In this document: piece by piece, positions 57,180 to 64,000 of the stretch | Layout of the letters: every line of letters starts with the position of its first letter | How positions within the stretch are numbered: the first letter of the stretch is position 1 | Origin: Aurantiacibacter zhengii | GTDB lineage: Bacteria; Pseudomonadota; Alphaproteobacteria; Sphingomonadales; Sphingomonadaceae | Reading direction: 5' to 3' | Assembly (NCBI RefSeq): GCF_003584125.1 | Contig: NZ_QXFL01000001.1 | Span: 62,001 to 126,000, forward strand | DNA: 64,000 nt | Made by a program: the position numbers and the translations under genes | Notes under the pieces: model-generated | Told to the model about the DNA's origin: nothing | Database searches by the model: none | The model's input: only the letters and a program-made list of their open reading frames with translations

Positions 57180-60020
57180 TCAATTCTCGTTGCCGTCACT
57201 TTCGATATTGTCGTCCCGGTCCAGGGTCGTGTGGGGCTGGGTCTCGTCCCCACCGCCGCGGCGTTCGAGTATCTCCTCGACGATCGCCTCTTCGGCCTCG
57301 TTCTCCGGGCTCTCATCCTCGTCGATGCGCGCCGCGCCGACGATGTGTTCGCCCTTGGAAACGTTGAAGATACGCACGCCCGAGGATCCGCGTCCGATGA
57401 TCGAGAAGCCTTCGTGGTTTTCAAAACCGCCCTCGACCAGATGGCGGAACATGATCGGCAGGCGGATCAGCTTGGCCTGATCGGTCACCAGCATCAGCTG
57501 CATCCCGTGGCGCACGGGGAAGCTGGCGACGACGGGGCCGTTGCGGTCCTCCTGGCTGGGCGTACCGATGTTGGTAATCCCCTGTCCGCCACGCCCGGTG
57601 GTGCGATATTCGTAGGCGCTGGAGATCTTGCCGTATCCGTTGGCGGTGATGGTGAGGATGAACTCCTCGCGCTCCGTCATGGATTCCGCCTTTTCGGCAG
57701 GAAGCGTGTGTTCGGTATCGTTGTTCTTCCAGGCTGCTGCACGCAGGTAGGCCTCGCGCATTTCCGGGTCCGCATCGTGCGAATCGAGAATGGCCAGCGA
57801 GACGACCTTCGCATCGTCCTTCAGCGTCATCCCGCGCACACCGATGCCGGTGCGGCTCTTGGTCTCGCGCGCATCGGTGGCGGCGAAGCGGATGGCCTTG
57901 CCAGCGTCGGAAGCGAGGAAGATTTCCTGTTCTTCGTTCAGCAGGCGCACGCCGATCAGCCGGTCGCCGCTGCCTTCGACGAAGCCCATCGCATACTTGC
58001 CCCCGGTGGGCACGTTGGTGAAGGCATCCATGGAATTGCGGCGCACCATGCCCTGCTCGGTCGCGAAGACGATGTTGAGTGCTTCCCAGTCGTTTTCGTC
58101 CTCAGGCAGGGGCAGCACGTTCGTAACGCGCTCCTCGTCGCCCAGGGGCAGCAGGTTGACCATCGGACGGCCCTTCGTCTGCGGACCACCTTCGGGCAGC
58201 TTCCACACCTTCAGGCGATAGACGCGGCCCGTATTGGTGAAGAACAGCACGGGGTTGTGGGTCGAGGTGACGAACATCTCGACCACCGCATCCTCTTCCT
58301 TCGTCGCCATGCCGCTGCGGCCCTTGCCGCCGTGGCGCTGGGCGCGGAAGGCTTCCAGCGGGGTGCGCTTGATGTAGCCGGAGTGGGTGACGGTCACGAC
58401 CATCTCCTCCCGCTCGATCAGGTCCTCGTCATCGATCCCATCCCAGGCGGGCGCGATTTCGGAAACGCGCGGCGTGGCGAACTGGTCGCGCACTTCCTGC
58501 AGTTCCTCACGCATCACGCCGTACAGCTTGGCGCGGTCGGCCAGCAGCGAGAGGTAGTATTCGATCTTGTCGGCCAGTTCCTGCAACTCGTCGCCGATCT
58601 CGTCACGGCCCAAGGCCGTCAGGCGATGCAGGCGGAGGTCGAGAATGGCTTTCACCTGCCGCTCGGAAAGCTGGTAGGTTCCCTCGGCCTCGTCCGTCGT
58701 GGGTTCGATGGCTTCGACAAGGCGGATATACTGCGCGATGTCGCCGATCGGCCATTCCTTGGCGAGCAGCTTGGCACGCGCGATCTGCGGGTTGGAAGAA
58801 CCGCGGATCATGGCCACAACCTCGTCGAGGTTGGACACCGCGACCACCAGGCCAAGCAAGATGTGCGCCCGGTCACGCGCCTTGTTCAATTCATACTTCG
58901 TGCGCCGCGTGATGACCTGCTCGCGAAAGCTGATGAAGCTGGAGATGAACTCGCGCAGGTCCAGCGTTTCCGGCCTGCCGCCGCGAATGGCCAGCATGTT
59001 GGCGGGGAAGCTGGATTGCGCGGGCGTGTGCCGCCAAAGCTGGTTCAGCACCACTTCCGGCGTGGCGTCGCGCTTCAGCTCGATCACCACGCGCACACCG
59101 GCGCGAGAGGATTCGTCGCGAATGTCGGAGATGCCCTCGATCCGCTTTTCCTTCGCGGCATCGGCAATCTTCTCGACGAGGCCGGCCTTGCCCACCTGGT
59201 AGGGGATGGAGGTCAGCACGATCGACTGGCGGTCGTTCTTGCCCGTCTCGATCTCGTGACGGCTGCGCTGCAGGATCGAACCGCGCCCGGTGGTATAGGC
59301 AGACCGCGCGCCGCTCTTGCCGAGGATCAGCGGGCCGGTGGGAAAGTCAGGACCCGGAATGATCTCGTGCAGCTGCTCTGCCGTGATGCCCGGATCGTCC
59401 ATGTAGGCAAAGCAGCCGTCGATCACTTCGCCCAGGTTGTGCGGCGGAATGTTGGTGGCCATGCCCACCGCGATACCGCCTGCGCCGTTCACCAGCAGGT
59501 TGGGATAGCGCGCGGGCAGGACAGACGGCTCTTTCTCCGAACCATCGTAGTTGTCGACGAAATCGACGGTGTCCTTGTCGAGATCGCTCAGCAGCGGGTC
59601 CGCCGCCTTGGCCAGACGGCTTTCGGTGTAACGCATGGCCGCCGGGGGATCGGGGTCCATCGAGCCGAAGTTGCCCTGGCCATCGATCAGCGGCAGGCGC
59701 ATCGACCATGGCTGCACCATCCGGGCCAGCGCATCGTAGATCGCGCTGTCGCCGTGCGGGTGGTACGAACCCATCACTTCACCGACGATCTTGGCCGATT
59801 TGCGATACGGACGGGTGGAGGTGTAGCCGCCGACCTGGGCGGCGTAGAGGATGCGGCGGTGCACGGGCTTCAACCCGTCGCGAACGTCGGGGAGCGCACG
59901 GCTGACGATCACGCTCATCGCGTAATCGAGATAGCTCGTCTTCATCTCATCGACGATGTCGATGCGTTCAAATTCGCCCGGACCTTCCGGGGCGCCAGGC
60001 GTTTCGTTCTGGTCGCTCAC
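57180..60020 (-). CDS. gyrA: DNA gyrase subunit A
   Basis: A 946-residue type II topoisomerase subunit that breaks and rejoins DNA. The catalytic Tyr is in [10 protein letters not shown]. The quinolone region reads [16 protein letters not shown], with Ser and Asp at the positions of E. coli S83 and D87, the susceptible form. The C-terminal beta-pinwheel includes the GyrA box [11 protein letters not shown]. The tail is acidic (about 895-946). GTG 60020 is the start. The 930-codon frame antisense to it is a shadow. Confidence 0.98.
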   Translation of the reverse strand: MSDQNETPGAPEGPGEFERIDIVDEMKTSYLDYAMSVIVSRALPDVRDGLKPVHRRILYAAQVGGYTSTRPYRKSAKIVGEVMGSYHPHGDSAIYDALARMVQPWSMRLPLIDGQGNFGSMDPDPPAAMRYTESRLAKAADPLLSDLDKDTVDFVDNYDGSEKEPSVLPARYPNLLVNGAGGIAVGMATNIPPHNLGEVIDGCFAYMDDPGITAEQLHEIIPGPDFPTGPLILGKSGARSAYTTGRGSILQRSRHEIETGKNDRQSIVLTSIPYQVGKAGLVEKIADAAKEKRIEGISDIRDESSRAGVRVVIELKRDATPEVVLNQLWRHTPAQSSFPANMLAIRGGRPETLDLREFISSFISFREQVITRRTKYELNKARDRAHILLGLVVAVSNLDEVVAMIRGSSNPQIARAKLLAKEWPIGDIAQYIRLVEAIEPTTDEAEGTYQLSERQVKAILDLRLHRLTALGRDEIGDELQELADKIEYYLSLLADRAKLYGVMREELQEVRDQFATPRVSEIAPAWDGIDDEDLIEREEMVVTVTHSGYIKRTPLEAFRAQRHGGKGRSGMATKEEDAVVEMFVTSTHNPVLFFTNTGRVYRLKVWKLPEGGPQTKGRPMVNLLPLGDEERVTNVLPLPEDENDWEALNIVFATEQGMVRRNSMDAFTNVPTGGKYAMGFVEGSGDRLIGVRLLNEEQEIFLASDAGKAIRFAATDARETKSRTGIGVRGMTLKDDAKVVSLAILDSHDADPEMREAYLRAAAWKNNDTEHTLPAEKAESMTEREEFILTITANGYGKISSAYEYRTTGRGGQGITNIGTPSQEDRNGPVVASFPVRHGMQLMLVTDQAKLIRLPIMFRHLVEGGFENHEGFSIIGRGSSGVRIFNVSKGEHIVGAARIDEDESPENEAEEAIVEEILERRGGGDETQPHTTLDRDDNIESDGNEN

Positions 60021-60307
60021 TAAACTGTCATTCCATTATGGTTCTGGTTGCCTGTTAATGTAGGGAAGGGGGGCGACAGGCACCATAGCAGCAGGGCGAA
60101 ACGCCCGGTAAAACGGGCCGTTTTCCACACCTCACCGCGCCTTTTCTGAATTTTACCGTCTTACCCCGTTAAAACGCCGTTCAGCGCGCAATCTGTAGGA
60201 CATGTTTGCAATCCCGGCCTTAGTGTGCATGAGGCCACAGCCGGGAACGACAGGCAGCCGACAAGGATTGGATGCCTGCCATAGAATTACCAGGAGAGAG
60301 TACCAAT

Positions 60308-61594
60308 ATGCTTCGCGCCTTCCGCCCCACTCGCAATACCTCCATTCGCGGTACCGTTGCCGGTTTCGCCCTTGCCGTCGCCATTGCTGGCGGCGTGTCG
60401 ATGGGTTCGGCTGCGGTCACGTCCGACGCGGCATTCGCCCAGGAGGAACAGCGCAATTCGCAAGGTTTTGGCGAAGCATACCAGCCCGTCGCCAACATGG
60501 TGCAGCCTGAAACCGCCAACTTTGAGGGCGCGAAAGCGGCCATTCCGACAGTGATCGCCGCGATCGAGAACCAGAAGGACCGCCAGGTTGCCGGTAACCT
60601 CATCCTTAACATCGGTACCAACCTCTCCGATCCGGCGTTGCAGCGCCAGGGCCTCGAGATGATGCTGGAAAGCGGACTGACCCCTGCCGAGCAGGTTGGC
60701 CAGTTCAACTACTACGTCGGCAGCTTTGCCTACAACGCGCAGGATTACGCCGCTGCACGCGCGGCGATGAATGCAGCGCTGGCTGGCGGCTATGTCGACA
60801 ACGATAGCGACGACCGCAACGATCCGGCATACATCATCCTTCAGTCCTACCTTGCCGAAGGGAACGTGGCTGCTGGCCTTGAACATCTGAACGAAGTGGC
60901 AACCGCGCGTAAGGCTGCTGGCCAGGCCATCCCGGAACAGTGGCTGCTGGTGGGCCTGCAGAAATCCTACGACGAGGAACTCAGCGACCAGGCTCTGAAC
61001 GTTTCGGAAATGCTGCTTGCGGAATACCCCACGGCAACGAACTGGAAGAACAGCCTGCAGGTTGTGAACGCGCTCAATGAATTCGATCCCGAAGCGCGCG
61101 TGGACCTCTACCGCCTGATGCGCGTCACCGATGCGCTTTCGCAGCGGCAGGAATTCATTCGCTACATCGAAGACCTCGATCCGCGCGTGATGTCGAACGA
61201 AGTGCAGGATGTCCTTGCTGCGGGCACCGCCGCTGGCGTGTTCTCGTCTGACGATCCGTATTACGTCGAGGTGAAGGGCATTGCCGACACCCGCGCGCCG
61301 CAGGATCGCAACGGTATCGACCGTATCGTGCGCGATGGTGAGACCGGCGATTCGCTCGACGCGATGAGTGCAGGTGATGTGCTTTACTCGCTCGGCGATT
61401 TCTCCCGCGCGGAAGGCATGTATCGCATGGCGCTTGAAAAGGGTGCCGATGCCGCCACGGCAAACACCCGGATCGGGATTGCCCAGGCAGAGCAGGGCAA
61501 CTACGCCGCTGCTCTGGAAACCTTCGGTACGGTCGACGGCGCCCGCGCTCCGATCGCCCGCATGTGGGCCGCCTATGCTGCTTCGATGATGTAA
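60308..61594 (+). CDS. Exported TPR-type protein of unknown function
   Basis: A 428-residue protein with AGGAGAGA before ATG 60308. Residues 1-45 are a signal peptide (core GFALAVAIAGGVSM, cleavage near AFAQEE). The mature part is helical and Ala-rich with TPR-like spacing (FNYYVGSFAYNAQDYAAARAAM near 130; LYSLGDFSRAEGMYRMALEKGADAATANTRIGIAQ near 370). It lacks an enzyme motif. Similar proteins recur in sphingomonads. The 287-base gap to gyrA holds GGGCG-AAA-CGCCC (60094-60106) and no other clear signal. Confidence 0.82.
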   Translation: MLRAFRPTRNTSIRGTVAGFALAVAIAGGVSMGSAAVTSDAAFAQEEQRNSQGFGEAYQPVANMVQPETANFEGAKAAIPTVIAAIENQKDRQVAGNLILNIGTNLSDPALQRQGLEMMLESGLTPAEQVGQFNYYVGSFAYNAQDYAAARAAMNAALAGGYVDNDSDDRNDPAYIILQSYLAEGNVAAGLEHLNEVATARKAAGQAIPEQWLLVGLQKSYDEELSDQALNVSEMLLAEYPTATNWKNSLQVVNALNEFDPEARVDLYRLMRVTDALSQRQEFIRYIEDLDPRVMSNEVQDVLAAGTAAGVFSSDDPYYVEVKGIADTRAPQDRNGIDRIVRDGETGDSLDAMSAGDVLYSLGDFSRAEGMYRMALEKGADAATANTRIGIAQAEQGNYAAALETFGTVDGARAPIARMWAAYAASMM

Positions 61595-61622
61595 GACCAT
61601 CTTCACAATACAAGTTTGAAAA

Positions 61623-61657
61623 GGGCGCGGAAATTTCGGTTTCCGCGCCCTTTTTTT
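61623..61657 (+). terminator. Rho-independent terminator of the TPR-type gene
   Basis: An 11-base perfect stem (GGGCGCGGAAA at 61623-61633 with TTTCCGCGCCC at 61640-61650) with loop TTTCGG is followed by seven T. It starts 29 bases after the stop. Confidence 0.95.
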
Positions 61658-61724
61658 GTGCCTTGCGCCGGCCGAAACTTGGTTTAGCATCTTCATCGGG
61701 AGAGGAAATTCAGGGGGGTTCTCG

Positions 61725-62729
61725 ATGCGAAGATTCTTGCTTGCGCTTATGGTTCTGTTCGGGGTGCTTGCACGCCCTGCCTTGGCACAGGAAATGGAGC
61801 TGCCACCGGAAGTCCAGCAGATGCTGGATAGTCTGCAACCGCAGCGCGGCACGGTGGAGATCGCGGCGGCCGATGCCACGCTAGACCTTGGCGACCAGTA
61901 CGATTTCTACGCGGCAGACGATGCGCGCACGATCCTGGTCAATCTGTGGGGCAACCATCCGGACGAGGCGACCGGGGTGCTGGGGCTGGTCATGCCAGCA
62001 GGCGCGTCACCCCTTTCCGACGCCTGGGGCGCGGTCGTCACCTATGAAGCGACCGGCTTCGTGTCGGACGAAGATGCCGCCGATGCCGACTACAACGAAC
62101 TGATGGATGCCATGCGCGAAGGCTCGGTCGAACTGAACGAGGAGCGCCGCGCGCAGGGGTATCCTGGCGTCGATATTCTGGGCTGGGCGCAGTCTCCCGC
62201 ATACGATGCAGGCACCCATTCGGTGATCTGGGCGCGTGAACTCGATTTCGACGATACCGACGTGAATACGCTCAACTATGACCTGCGCACGCTGGGGCGC
62301 AGCGGTGTGCTGAGTATCAACCTGATTTCGAGCATGCCGAACCTGGCGGAGATCCAGACCGCGGCGAATGACTTCGCCAGCCACGCCGCTTTCAATCCGG
62401 GTGCGCGGTATTCCGACTATCAGGAAGGCGATCCGCGCGCGGGATATGGCATTGCCGGCCTTGTGGCTGGCGGTGCCGGCCTCGCCGTGGCGAAGAAGGC
62501 CGGCGTGCTGGCGGTGCTGCTGAAGTTCATCAAGCCGATCCTCCTCGGAGCGGTCGTGCTGTTCGGAGCCTTCGCCGGGCGCATCAAGCGGTTCTTCGTG
62601 GGAGAAGAACCACACGAAGAGTACTACGAGGAAGACTACGCTGCGGACGGCTATGCGGAGCAGCCGATGGCATACGAAGGCGCGGTACCCGCTGGCATCG
62701 AGCAGGAGCCTGAACCGCCAAGAGCCTGA
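61725..62729 (+). CDS. DUF2167 family membrane protein
   Basis: A 334-residue protein. CAGGGGGG before ATG 61725 marks the start. A signal peptide (cleavage near ALAQEM, about residue 22) precedes a soluble domain with LWGNHPDEATGVLGLVMPAG and ILGWAQSPAYDAGTHSVIWARELDF, typical of DUF2167. After about residue 245 come two membrane helices (AGLVAGGAGLAVAKKAG and FIKPILLGAVVLFGAFAG), then an acidic Tyr-rich tail. Function is unknown; members are often linked to envelope stress or cold response in annotations, which I cannot confirm. Confidence 0.9.
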   Translation: MRRFLLALMVLFGVLARPALAQEMELPPEVQQMLDSLQPQRGTVEIAAADATLDLGDQYDFYAADDARTILVNLWGNHPDEATGVLGLVMPAGASPLSDAWGAVVTYEATGFVSDEDAADADYNELMDAMREGSVELNEERRAQGYPGVDILGWAQSPAYDAGTHSVIWARELDFDDTDVNTLNYDLRTLGRSGVLSINLISSMPNLAEIQTAANDFASHAAFNPGARYSDYQEGDPRAGYGIAGLVAGGAGLAVAKKAGVLAVLLKFIKPILLGAVVLFGAFAGRIKRFFVGEEPHEEYYEEDYAADGYAEQPMAYEGAVPAGIEQEPEPPRA

Positions 62730-62754
62730 CGGGCATCGCCGCGATCAGGAAAAA

Positions 62755-62787
62755 GGGGAGGATAGCAGGGCTGTCCTCCCCTTTTTT
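62755..62787. terminator. Bidirectional terminator between the DUF2167 gene and ychF
   Basis: GGGGAGGA (62755-62762) pairs with TCCTCCCC (62774-62781), followed by six T on the plus strand. AAAA upstream supplies a T-run on the minus strand, so it may also end ychF, whose stop is ten bases away. Confidence 0.9.
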
Positions 62788-62790
62788 GTG

Positions 62791-63891
62791 TCAGACGTTG
62801 AACTTGAACAGCAGGACGTCGCCATCCTTCACCAGGTATTCCTTGCCTTCCTGGCGCAGCTTGCCGGCCTCGCGCGCCGGCCCTTCGCCGCCCAGCGAAA
62901 CGTAATCATCGAAGGCGATGGTTTCGGCGCGGATGAAGCCCTTTTCGAAATCGGTGTGGATTTCACCGGCGGCCTGCGGTGCCTTGGCGGTGCCGGGCGT
63001 GGTCCACGCGCGCGCTTCCTTCGGGCCGGCGGTGAAGAAGGTCTTCAGGTCGAGTAACTGGTAGCCTGCGCGGATCACGCGGGCGAGGCCGCTCTCTTCC
63101 AGACCCAGTTCGGCGAGGAATTCCTTGCGCTCTTCAGGCTCCATGCCGACCAGTTCGGATTCGATGGCTGCGGAAACGACAACGGCCTGGGCCCCTTCGG
63201 CCTTGGCTTTTGCGAACACCTTTTCGGACAGCGCGTTGCCGCTCGCCGCGTCTTCCTCCGCGACATTGCAGACGTAGAGCACGGGCTTCGCCGTCAGCAG
63301 CTGCGCCTGGCGGAACAGGCGCGCCTCTTCGTCGTCGTTCGGCTCTACCAGGCGTGCGGGCTTGCCGTCGCGCAACAGTTGCAGCGCCTGGCCCAGCACG
63401 CTGGCCAGCGCCTTTGCTTCCTTGTCTCCCGCAGTGGCTCGCTTGGCGGCGTTGTCGACGCGCTTTTCCAGGCTTTCGAGGTCGGACAGCATCAGTTCGG
63501 TCTCTACCACCTCGGCATCGGCAATGGGATCGACCTTGTTGGCGACGTGCTGGATGTCGTCATCCTCGAAGCAGCGCAGCACGTGAACAATGGCGTCGAC
63601 TTCGCGAATGTTGCCCAGGAACTGGTTGCCGAGCCCTTCGCCCGAACTGGCGCCTTTCACCAATCCTGCGATATCCACGAACGAGAGCTGCGTGTGGATG
63701 ATCTTCGCGCTCCCGGCGATCTTGGCGATCTTGTCCAACCGGTCGTCCGGCACGGCGACCTGGCCGACATTGGGCTCGATAGTGCAGAACGGATAGTTCG
63801 CGGCCTGTGCGGCCTGCGTTTCGGTAAGGGCGTTGAAAAGGGTAGACTTGCCGACATTGGGCAGACCCACGATCCCACAGCGGAATCCCAT
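62791..63891 (-). CDS. ychF: Ribosome-binding ATPase YchF
   Basis: A 366-residue Obg-family P-loop protein that prefers ATP, binds ribosomes and is involved in stress control. The P-loop [15 protein letters not shown], switch region [18 protein letters not shown], and a C-terminal TGS domain ([25 protein letters not shown], then [12 protein letters not shown]) are complete. ATG 63891. It converges on the DUF2167 gene. Confidence 0.97.
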   Translation of the reverse strand: MGFRCGIVGLPNVGKSTLFNALTETQAAQAANYPFCTIEPNVGQVAVPDDRLDKIAKIAGSAKIIHTQLSFVDIAGLVKGASSGEGLGNQFLGNIREVDAIVHVLRCFEDDDIQHVANKVDPIADAEVVETELMLSDLESLEKRVDNAAKRATAGDKEAKALASVLGQALQLLRDGKPARLVEPNDDEEARLFRQAQLLTAKPVLYVCNVAEEDAASGNALSEKVFAKAKAEGAQAVVVSAAIESELVGMEPEERKEFLAELGLEESGLARVIRAGYQLLDLKTFFTAGPKEARAWTTPGTAKAPQAAGEIHTDFEKGFIRAETIAFDDYVSLGGEGPAREAGKLRQEGKEYLVKDGDVLLFKFNV

Positions 63892-63936
63892 AATTTGCGT
63901 GCCTTCTAGCGAATGAAACTGGTGTTGCGCCGCGCC

Positions 63937-64000
63937 TTAGACGGGTGTGATGCGGAAAGCCAGCGCGGGCAGGGGCCCCCATAGCCGGTAAACCGCTTCT
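63937..64000 (-). CDS. Possible C-terminal end of an upstream gene (partial, doubtful)
   Basis: On the minus strand the frame entering the window from its end gives EAVYRLWGPLPALAFRITPV and stops with TAA at 63937-63939, 45 bases before ychF. The composition fits a protein tail, but 20 residues are too few for family assignment, and the stretch could be non-coding. Confidence 0.3.
   Translation of the reverse strand, partial: EAVYRLWGPLPALAFRITPV

Noticed and set aside
57231..60023. A 930-codon open frame on the plus strand antisense to gyrA
   Set aside because: It mirrors gyrA codon periodicity in a GC-rich genome, its product has no coherent fold (His/Arg/Ala-rich), and gyrA explains the region fully.

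Overview
The window is a continuous piece of a high-GC alphaproteobacterial chromosome. Gene content and protein style point to Sphingomonadales, most likely Erythrobacteraceae. The pointers are a mitochondrial-type complex I operon followed by birA-coaX-rnj-DUF1467, short NuoG, LexA with a GTTC-N7-GTTC operator, a PDH E1 beta carrying its own lipoyl domain, and many GTG/TTG starts. Organism naming is inference; no rRNA is present. No prophage, IS element or CRISPR array was seen.

Region 1 (1-15565, + strand) holds the nuoE-to-nuoN operon, with two tiny membrane-protein genes between nuoE and nuoF and a secreted Cys-containing protein between nuoF and nuoG. It runs on into birA, coaX, rnj and a DUF1467 gene, nearly all with overlapping stops and starts. 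Region 2 (15575-21832) has a large membrane-anchored coiled-coil protein resembling the polarity factor TipN in layout, divergent from three genes: a possible pseudoenzyme of the nucleotidyltransferase/CDP-alcohol transferase type, a DUF2336-like protein, and a histidine-kinase-like protein that lacks the phospho-acceptor histidine.

Region 3 (21851-37103) is mostly on the minus strand: gltX-gltA, a divergent comEC, then ppiD-trpE-(glycosidase lipoprotein)-(proline iminopeptidase)-trpG-trpD-trpC-moaC-moeA-lexA. Region 4 (37336-47323) has tpiA, secG, pyrG, a structured unassigned intergenic element, hsp20 with an RpoH promoter and a ROSE-like RNA thermometer, grxC, a nitrilase-family gene, a DUF1178 gene, tRNA-Arg(CCT) with a duplicated 3' end, hppD, ftsB and pdhA-pdhB.

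Region 5 (47344-53176, minus) is a six-gene cluster of TadE/TadG-type pseudopilin-like proteins without any Tad secretion machinery nearby. Region 6 (53422-63891) has a truncated squalene/phytoene-synthase-fold protein (NDUFAF6-like), an EF-hand lipoprotein-sized protein with a hairpin over its ribosome binding site, trmFO, a YhhN lysoplasmalogenase, an NTF2-like protein, gyrA, a TPR-like exported protein, a DUF2167 membrane protein and ychF.

Functionally the window is core energy metabolism, amino-acid and nucleotide synthesis, and translation/replication housekeeping. The less explored parts are the extra nuo-operon proteins, the TipN-like protein with its divergent degenerate-enzyme neighbours, the orphan Tad-type cluster, and several structured RNA signals (40298-40610, 41119-41215, 42925-43114, 54074-54104).
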